Origin: Collinsella sp.
GTDB lineage: Bacteria > Actinomycetota > Coriobacteriia > Coriobacteriales > Coriobacteriaceae
Length of the DNA: 49,515 nucleotides
Reading direction: 5' to 3'
NCBI GenBank assembly: GCA_019413925.1
Contig: DXMY01000035.1
Coordinates: forward strand, 1 to 49,515
How positions within the stretch are numbered: position 1 is the first letter of the stretch; each line of letters starts with the position of its first letter. Shown piece after piece: positions 44,299 through 49,515 of the stretch. The notes beneath the pieces are model-generated. The model saw nothing but the letters and a program-made list of their open reading frames with translations. It had not been told where the DNA came from and ran no database searches. The position numbers and the translations under genes were made by a program.

Positions 44299-45030
44299 AT
44301 GGCAGACATGATCGAGATCAAGCATCTCAACAAGTACTTTGGCGACCTGCATGTGCTCAAAGATATCAATCTCACCGTTAAGCGCGGCGAGAAGCTCGTA
44401 ATGATCGGGCCTTCCGGCTCGGGTAAGTCGACGCTCATCCGTTGCGTCGATTATCTGGAGGAGCCCACGTCGGGCGAGGTCGTCATCGACGGTACGCCGC
44501 TCACCAAGAAGAATCACCTGGAGATGGCTCGTAAGTATAGTTCCATGGTGTTTCAGCAGTTCAACCTGTATCCCAACATGACGGTGCTCGGCAACCTGAC
44601 GCTCGCGCCCATCAAGCTGCAAAAGAAGAGCAAGGAGGAGGCGACCGAGATCGCCATCGCCGCGCTCAAGCGCGTCGGCATGGCGCATAAGGCCGGCGAG
44701 TATCCGCAGAACCTCTCGGGCGGTCAGCAGCAGCGCATCGCCATCGCCCGTGCCCTGTGCACCAAGCAGCCCATCATCCTGTTTGACGAGCCGACCTCGG
44801 CGCTCGACCCCGAGATGGTCCAGGAAGTCCTGGACGTTATGATTGAGCTCGCGCAGGAGGACATCACCATGATCTGCGTGACGCACGAGATGGGCTTTGC
44901 GCGCCAGGTGGCCGACCGCGTCATCTTTATGGAGGACGGCCGCATCCTGGAGGAGGGCACGCCCGAGCACTTCTTCGATAACCCCGAGAACCCGCGCTGC
45001 CGCGAGTTCCTGTCCAAGATTCTGCACTAG
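44299..45030 (+). CDS. Polar amino-acid ABC transporter ATPase (GlnQ type)
   Basis: 243 residues. Walker A is GPSGSGKST (~37-45), the Q-loop VFQQFNLYPNMTVLGN, the signature LSGGQQQR, Walker B IILFDEPTSALDPEMV and the H-loop CVTHEMGFARQVADRV. This is the compact PAAT-family ATPase (GlnQ/HisP-like). It powers uptake by the two permeases and binding protein encoded directly downstream. AAGGGA precedes the ATG. TACAAT at 44258-44263 may be the operon -10. Confidence 0.95.
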   Translation: MADMIEIKHLNKYFGDLHVLKDINLTVKRGEKLVMIGPSGSGKSTLIRCVDYLEEPTSGEVVIDGTPLTKKNHLEMARKYSSMVFQQFNLYPNMTVLGNLTLAPIKLQKKSKEEATEIAIAALKRVGMAHKAGEYPQNLSGGQQQRIAIARALCTKQPIILFDEPTSALDPEMVQEVLDVMIELAQEDITMICVTHEMGFARQVADRVIFMEDGRILEEGTPEHFFDNPENPRCREFLSKILH

Positions 45031-45038
45031 GCGCGGTG

Positions 45039-45914
45039 ATGGACATGACGGATATGACGAGGGCGGCCGTGTCGCGCCGTCACTTTTTGCAGCTGGCTGG
45101 CGCCGGCATGCTCGCGCTGACGGGGACCGCGCTTACCGGTTGCGGCAACTCCACCAGTGGCGAGGGCTCCGACAAGGGGTCCAAGCTTGCGGCCATCAAG
45201 TCGCGTGGACATCTGAATGCCGGCGTTAAGAAGGATGTTCCCGGCTACGGCTATTACGACACCGCCAAGGGCCGCTTTGAGGGCATGGAAGTCGATTTGT
45301 GCTACCAGATCGCCGCTGCCGTCTTTGGCGTGAGTTACAAGGAGGCCCGCGCCCAGGAGCTTGTCGAGTTTACCGACGTAACGCCCAAGACGCGCGGTCC
45401 GCTGATCGATAACGGCCAACTCGACGTGGTCGCGGCGACCTATACCATCACCGACGAGCGCAAGAAGAGCTGGGATTTCTCGACGCCGTACCGCACCGAC
45501 TACGTGGGACTCATGGTCAAGAAACGTTCGGGCTTTACCTCGATTGAGGACCTGAACGGCAAGGTCATCGGCGTGAGTCAGGGTGCTACCACGCAGGGCC
45601 TGATCGAGCAGATGATCAAGGACAACGGCTTTAGCTGCAAGCCCGAGTTTAGGGCCTTTAGCGGCTACCCCATCATCAAGAGTTCGCTCGACGCCGGCAA
45701 TATCGACGTCTTTGCCATGGACCGCTCCACGTTGGCCGGTTACATGAACGAGACCGTTGAGCTGCTGCAGCCCGAGGTCAAGTTTGGCGAGCAGGGCTAC
45801 GGCGTGGCGACCAAGAAGGGCTGCGACCTTTCGGCCGTGGTCGATCAGGTGATTTGCGATCGCCTGGCCGACGGCTGGCTCGACCAAGAGGTCAAGACCT
45901 GGGGCCTTGTATAG
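45039..45914 (+). CDS. Amino-acid ABC transporter substrate-binding lipoprotein with Tat-like signal
   Basis: About 291 residues. The N-terminus has a twin-arginine-like motif and lipobox: SRRHFLQLAGAGML then ALTGCGN. The periplasmic-binding fold family 3 follows (LAAIKSRGHLNAGVKKDVPG, FEGMEVDLCYQIAAAVFG, LIDNGQLDVVAATYTITDERKKSWDFS). It captures a polar amino acid; the ligand is not deducible. The start is ambiguous: GTG 45036, ATG 45039, 45045 and 45054 are all in frame and the RBS is weak. It lies 8 bases after the ATPase gene. Confidence 0.93.
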   Translation: MDMTDMTRAAVSRRHFLQLAGAGMLALTGTALTGCGNSTSGEGSDKGSKLAAIKSRGHLNAGVKKDVPGYGYYDTAKGRFEGMEVDLCYQIAAAVFGVSYKEARAQELVEFTDVTPKTRGPLIDNGQLDVVAATYTITDERKKSWDFSTPYRTDYVGLMVKKRSGFTSIEDLNGKVIGVSQGATTQGLIEQMIKDNGFSCKPEFRAFSGYPIIKSSLDAGNIDVFAMDRSTLAGYMNETVELLQPEVKFGEQGYGVATKKGCDLSAVVDQVICDRLADGWLDQEVKTWGLV

Positions 45915-45939
45915 GCGCATCGTCCAAGGAAGGAATCAA

Positions 45940-46686
45940 ATGCTCGAAGGATTATTTGACGCCGACCGTTGGTCGACGACATTTCAAAACATGGGGCCCT
46001 TCTGGGAGGGCTTTGGCGTGACGCTGCAGGTGGTCGTTGCCGGTCTGCTGCTGTCGCTGGTGCTGGGCACGCTGCTGGGCGTGTTCTCTACCACTCGCTC
46101 GCGCGTGCTGCGCGCCATAAGCCGCGTGTACGTGGAGTTTTACCAGAACACCCCGTTGCCCGTGCAGGTGCTCTTTATGTACATGGCCGGTCCGCAGTTT
46201 TTGCAGGCCATAACCGGTGCCGACCAGCCGGTGCGCATCGCGCCGTTCGTGTTGGGCTTCTTGGGTGTGGGCCTGTATCACGCGGCCTACATTTCGGAGG
46301 TCATCCGCACCGGTATCGAGGCCGTTTCGCGCGGTCAGATGGAGGCGGCGCAGAGCCAGGGCTTCACCCGTGCGCAGGCATACTGGTACATCGTGCTGCC
46401 CCAGACGTTCAAGATCATTTTGCCGCCGCTGTGTAACCAGGCGCTCAACCTGGTCAAGAACACGTCGGTGCTGGCGCTTGTGGCCGGCGGCGACCTTATG
46501 TACCGTTCCGACAACTTTGTGAGTCTGTACGGTTACCTGCAGGGATACATCGTCTGCTGCCTTATGTACTTCATCATCTGCTTTCCGCTCGCCATACTGG
46601 TGCAGTGGCTCGAGCGCCGCTCCAAGGAGCGTCCGCGCGGCGTGAGCCTGGCCGAGCTGGGGCTCGACAACGTAGAGGAGGCCTAG
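45940..46686 (+). CDS. Amino-acid ABC transporter permease 1
   Basis: 248 residues from MLEGLFDADRWSTTFQNMGP. GGAAGGA before 45940 supports this start; the longer frame from 45907 overlaps the binding-protein gene. The His/Glu/Gln/Arg/opine-type permease (HEQRo) signature includes YVEFYQNTPLPVQVLFMY and the EAA loop EAVSRGQMEAAQSQGFTRAQAYWYIVLPQ. Five or so TM helices. It pairs with the next gene. Confidence 0.94.
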   Translation: MLEGLFDADRWSTTFQNMGPFWEGFGVTLQVVVAGLLLSLVLGTLLGVFSTTRSRVLRAISRVYVEFYQNTPLPVQVLFMYMAGPQFLQAITGADQPVRIAPFVLGFLGVGLYHAAYISEVIRTGIEAVSRGQMEAAQSQGFTRAQAYWYIVLPQTFKIILPPLCNQALNLVKNTSVLALVAGGDLMYRSDNFVSLYGYLQGYIVCCLMYFIICFPLAILVQWLERRSKERPRGVSLAELGLDNVEEA

Positions 46687-46689
46687 CGC

Positions 46690-47328
46690 ATGGAAATCTT
46701 CAACGCGACCAACCTGCTCTACATTTGGGGCGGCTTCGTTAAGACAATCGAGATCTCGGCGCTGTCGATCTTTTTCTCCCTCATCTTTGGCACGGTGCTG
46801 GCGCTCGTTAAAAGTTATGCGCCCCGCCCATTCCGTATTTTGGTGAGCGCCTATATCGAGCTGTTCCGCTGCACGCCGAACCTGCTGTGGATCCTGTTTA
46901 TCTACTTTACGGTGCAGGGTTTGGACATTGTGATTTCGACCATCGCCTTTACGCTGTTTACCAGCGCTGTTATGGCCGAGATTGTGCGCGGCGGCCTCAA
47001 CTCGATTCCGCGCGGCCAGTTTGAGGCAGCGCAGAGCCAGGGCTTTGGCTTCTTTGCCACCATGCGCTACATCATTCTGCCGCAGACGTTTAAGACGATC
47101 ATTCCGGCGCTGTTTAGCCAATGCACGACCGTCATCAAGGACAGCTCGTATCTTTCGGGCATTAACGTGGCCGAGCTCATGTACACGGCAAACGTCGTGA
47201 TGGCCCATGCGATCGACCTGTCGCAGGTGCTTATGCTCTACGGCCTGGTGTTTGCGATGTACTTTGTGCTCAACTTTGGTATCTCGCTGCTGGTGAGGGC
47301 ATATCAGAGGCGAATGGTGGCAGCGTAG
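46690..47328 (+). CDS. Amino-acid ABC transporter permease 2
   Basis: 212 residues. It has the same HEQRo family features: YIELFRCTPNLLWILFIYF and the EAA loop GGLNSIPRGQFEAAQSQGFGFFATMRYIILPQTFK. It starts three bases after permease 1, with GAGGAGG inside the end of that gene. It forms the heterodimeric channel with permease 1. The operon ends here, followed by a perfect palindrome. Confidence 0.94.
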   Translation: MEIFNATNLLYIWGGFVKTIEISALSIFFSLIFGTVLALVKSYAPRPFRILVSAYIELFRCTPNLLWILFIYFTVQGLDIVISTIAFTLFTSAVMAEIVRGGLNSIPRGQFEAAQSQGFGFFATMRYIILPQTFKTIIPALFSQCTTVIKDSSYLSGINVAELMYTANVVMAHAIDLSQVLMLYGLVFAMYFVLNFGISLLVRAYQRRMVAA

Positions 47329-47329
47329 A

Positions 47330-47360
47330 ATGTGACAAAGGGACAGTCCCTTTGTCACAT
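47330..47360. repeat. Perfect palindrome with GGGACAGTCCC core
   Basis: ATGTGACAAAGGGA (47330-47343) pairs perfectly with TCCCTTTGTCACAT (47347-47360), loop CAG. It starts one base after the permease stop and ends 16 bases before the next gene. It has no T-run. Confidence 0.85.
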
Positions 47361-47376
47361 AGAGAAAGGAATCGCG

Positions 47377-48000
47377 ATGAGCGATCTGGAGAACAAGAAG
47401 AGTCCTGTGGTCATTACCATCGCGCGCGACTTTGGTGCCGAGGGCCACGAGATTGGCCGTATCCTTGCCGATGAGCTGGGGATTCCGCTGTACGATAACG
47501 AGCTGCTGGTGCGCGCGTCGCTGCGCGCGGGCGAGTCGCTCGACAAGATGGCTGCCTACGACGAGCGCCTGGCCGTGGAGAATATGGCGTTTCTGCCCGA
47601 CCGCTACGATGCGCGTTCGTACTCGGATAAGTTGTTCCAAAAGATGAGCCAGGTGATTTTGGATCTGGGCGAGACCGAGAGCTGCATTATCGAAGGCCGT
47701 CTGTCCGATTACCTGCTGCGCAACAACCCCAATCACATTGCCGTGCTGGTGACCGCACCCTTTGAGGACCGCGTCGAGATCGTGCGCAAAAAGCGCGGCC
47801 TCAACAAAAAGAAGGGCGCCAAGCTGGTCAAGCAGCAGCAGAAGGCGCGCGAGGCGTTCTATAAGCGCTATAGCGCCGGAAAGTGGAAGATGACGAGCGG
47901 CAAGGACATCGTCGTCAACCGCGCCAAACTGGGCCGCGAAGGCTGCAAAGATGTTATCGCCGCTGCCTACCGCTACAAAGTCGCCCAGCTCGAAGGCTAG
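47377..48000 (+). CDS. Cytidylate-kinase-like family protein
   Basis: 207 residues from MSDLENKKSPVVITIARDFG. The P-loop-like ITIARDFGAEGHEIGRILADELGIPLYDNELL matches the cytidylate kinase-like family (PF13189). Later parts include ESCIIEGRLSDYLL, VAVLVTAPFEDRVEIV and a basic segment RKKRGLNKKKGAKLVKQQQKAR. It may phosphorylate a nucleotide or act as a regulator; true CMP kinase is normally encoded elsewhere by cmk. AAAGGA sets the start; the frame from 47332 runs through the palindrome. Confidence 0.85.
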   Translation: MSDLENKKSPVVITIARDFGAEGHEIGRILADELGIPLYDNELLVRASLRAGESLDKMAAYDERLAVENMAFLPDRYDARSYSDKLFQKMSQVILDLGETESCIIEGRLSDYLLRNNPNHIAVLVTAPFEDRVEIVRKKRGLNKKKGAKLVKQQQKAREAFYKRYSAGKWKMTSGKDIVVNRAKLGREGCKDVIAAAYRYKVAQLEG

Positions 48001-48005
48001 CCGAC

Positions 48006-48047
48006 AAAAACCGCCACAAAGGGACAGACACCTTTGTGGCGGTTTTT
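48006..48047. terminator. Bidirectional terminator with GGGACAG in the loop
   Basis: AAAAACCGCCACAAAGG (48006-48022) pairs perfectly with CCTTTGTGGCGGTTTTT (48031-48047); the loop is GACAGACA. A on one side and T on the other make it a terminator in both directions. It lies between convergent genes and combines a terminator with the GGGACAG core. Confidence 0.85.
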
Positions 48048-48050
48048 GTT

Positions 48051-49454
48051 TTAGGCGGAGGGGAAGGCCTTGGTGAGGCCGGCGCGCGTCTGCGTGTCGG
48101 TCTTTTGGTAGATAGAGCTCAGGTGGCGCTGTACCATGCGCATCGAGATGCCGAGCTCCTCGGCGATCTGCTTGAGCGGGCGTTCATCCTGGGTCACAGC
48201 CATGAGCACGTCGACTTCGCGCGGGGTGAGAGCGTGGTTGGCGATGAAGGCCTGGCATTGCTCCTCGATGGTGGGGGCGGCGAGCGCTTCTTCTGCCAGC
48301 TGCTCGTGTTCGCGCTCCTGCTCGGTTTGGGGTAGGCGGAACAGGCCCGCGGCTACAAACGCCACACTCGCCGCTACAAGCAGCATGAGTGCGCCGATCA
48401 TGATGAGGGCGACATTGCCCGAGGTCACAAGTGCCAGCGAGATGCCCGACGTAGTGAACGCGCACACGTTGTTGGCTGCGCGGCCCATGCCAGCCCACAG
48501 TGCGGGCGTGTGCATGCGCGGCGCCAGCTGCGTAAACGTGACGGTAAAGAACGTGACAAAAAAGCCCGAGCTCAGATAAAAGACGATGAGGCCCAAGTTG
48601 GGATCGGCGCCGGCTTCCACGGCCAAGATCGAGATGGTGGAAAGTACCGTGACGCCGAGCATGATGAGGCCCATGTAGCGACGCTCGGCAAGATCAAAGA
48701 CGATACCGGCGACGAGACCGCTCGCCGCCAAAAAGAGGCGCGGCCAGGTCTGTACGGCGATGGTGCCGTGGGCATTGGAGAACGTGACGACGTTATCGAG
48801 CGTCGAGAACAGGCAGGCGAGAATCATGACGAGCGCGATACTCCAGCACGCCTGCTTGGCGAGGGCGTGCGAGGGCTCGGCAAAGGGATTGATGGTGGGG
48901 CTGGGGCCCTCGTTTGCCTCTTGGGTAGTGGCGCTGAGGGCGGAGATGGCGATAGTCGCTGCGCCAAGAATGATGAGCTCGGCGATGCCACCGCAATCAA
49001 TCAGGTTGGTGACGAATTGCATCAGGATGCCCGCGGCATAGGCTGCCCCTGCGCCGGTGGCGAGTTTGGAGTCATTCTGGAATGCCAACGAAAAGGCGTG
49101 GTGAGCAGCGGCACCCAGCAGACCGAGCCCGAGGAATGCGAGGCACCCCAGAATCTCGAGCGCAAGCGGGCTCGTGGGGGACTGAATCTGAGTCAGCCCC
49201 AAGATGGCGATGGGGACGGCGACGCTGACAGCTGCCTGGGGCTGGCCTTTGCGCTGTGCGAGCCCGAGCAGCGGCGCGTATCCGATAAAGCCGAGTACAC
49301 TCGCGCCCAGAATAAAGCCCTGTGCGATCACAACGCGTTCGGCACCGGCGAGCAGCCCGACGTTGACGTCGAAGCGAAACTCGGCGGCAAGGAAGGCGAA
49401 GGTGAAGAGCGCGAGTGCCAGAAGCGCGTTGATTTTAGGCTTGCTTAGGTTCAA
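48051..49454 (-). CDS. LuxR-type regulator fused to a 12-TM MFS-like membrane domain
   Basis: 467 residues from a TTG start with AAAGGAC upstream. Residues ~8-375 contain about 12 TM helices in an MFS-like arrangement. The C-terminal LuxR/GerE HTH (~400-462) reads HALTPREVDVLMAVTQDERPLKQIAEELGISMRMVQRHLSSIYQKTDTQTR. Such one-protein membrane sensors are abundant in Coriobacteriia. The membrane part may sense a ligand rather than transport it. No target gene is visible upstream because the window ends 61 bases beyond the start. Confidence 0.88.
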   Translation of the reverse strand: MNLSKPKINALLALALFTFAFLAAEFRFDVNVGLLAGAERVVIAQGFILGASVLGFIGYAPLLGLAQRKGQPQAAVSVAVPIAILGLTQIQSPTSPLALEILGCLAFLGLGLLGAAAHHAFSLAFQNDSKLATGAGAAYAAGILMQFVTNLIDCGGIAELIILGAATIAISALSATTQEANEGPSPTINPFAEPSHALAKQACWSIALVMILACLFSTLDNVVTFSNAHGTIAVQTWPRLFLAASGLVAGIVFDLAERRYMGLIMLGVTVLSTISILAVEAGADPNLGLIVFYLSSGFFVTFFTVTFTQLAPRMHTPALWAGMGRAANNVCAFTTSGISLALVTSGNVALIMIGALMLLVAASVAFVAAGLFRLPQTEQEREHEQLAEEALAAPTIEEQCQAFIANHALTPREVDVLMAVTQDERPLKQIAEELGISMRMVQRHLSSIYQKTDTQTRAGLTKAFPSA

Positions 49455-49515
49455 GGACGGTCCTTTGGATGGACGAATGATTGTGCCCTCGATTGTAGAC
49501 CATGACGTTAGGGGG

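Overview
The window looks like a chromosome segment of a gut Coriobacteriia bacterium (Actinomycetota), most probably Collinsella or a close relative. This is an inference from the high GC content by eye, the strong GGAGG-type ribosome binding sites with several TTG/GTG starts, sortase-anchored pili, mannose-family PTS genes, and a 12-TM LuxR fusion regulator of the kind common in Coriobacteriia. No rRNA, phage, IS transposase or CRISPR locus was seen.

Layout. 1-3005: the end of a sortase-dependent pilus locus, with a partial minor/tip pilin ending in MPSTG and a major pilin (LPLTG) that is frameshifted near 2684. 3154-5096: two minus-strand membrane proteins, a bactofilin-like protein and a TRIC/UPF0126 channel. 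5232-6495: a single-gene cassette encoding a PD-(D/E)xK-like nuclease, enclosed by two 77-bp inverted repeats that are themselves hairpins. 6566-6795: two minus-strand serine tRNAs (CGA and GGA). 7200-10604: rpsF-ssb-rpsR-rplI and dnaB. 10698-14124: purA, purD and a NUDIX hydrolase. 14207-16964: an ABC exporter and an unknown membrane protein. 17171-21917: carAB. 22133-25982: a GntR/HutC regulator divergent from a mannose-type PTS operon (IIA, IIB, IIC, IID), with IIC frameshifted at codon 10. 26178-27049: a small membrane protein and a MarR regulator. 27563-33976: a 2137-residue, cell-wall-anchored GH31 glycosidase with FN3, CBM, dockerin/cohesin-like and FIVAR modules and an IPNTG anchor. 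34194-37496: purE, class B sortase, MoaE-like protein and a CmpB-type membrane protein. 37783-41405: purF, purM, purN. 41531-43938: a lone PTS IIA, a parvulin foldase and YqeY. 44299-47328: a polar amino-acid ABC importer. 47377-49454: a cytidylate-kinase-like protein and the LuxR fusion regulator.

The genes combine housekeeping (replication, ribosome, IMP and carbamoyl-phosphate synthesis) with host-facing functions: pili, an anchored glycan hydrolase, sortase, sugar PTS and amino-acid uptake.

The most unusual signal is non-coding. At least a dozen intergenic palindromes carry a GGGACAG/GGGACGTTCC-type core, including a tandem hairpin array with an exact 27-bp period at 42007-42093. A second hairpin family has two copies that differ only by two compensatory base-pair changes. 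Two nine-base C/G tracts lie beside genes for anchored surface proteins and could be slippage switches. Two single-base frameshifts, in the major pilin and PTS IIC, may be real or may be assembly errors.
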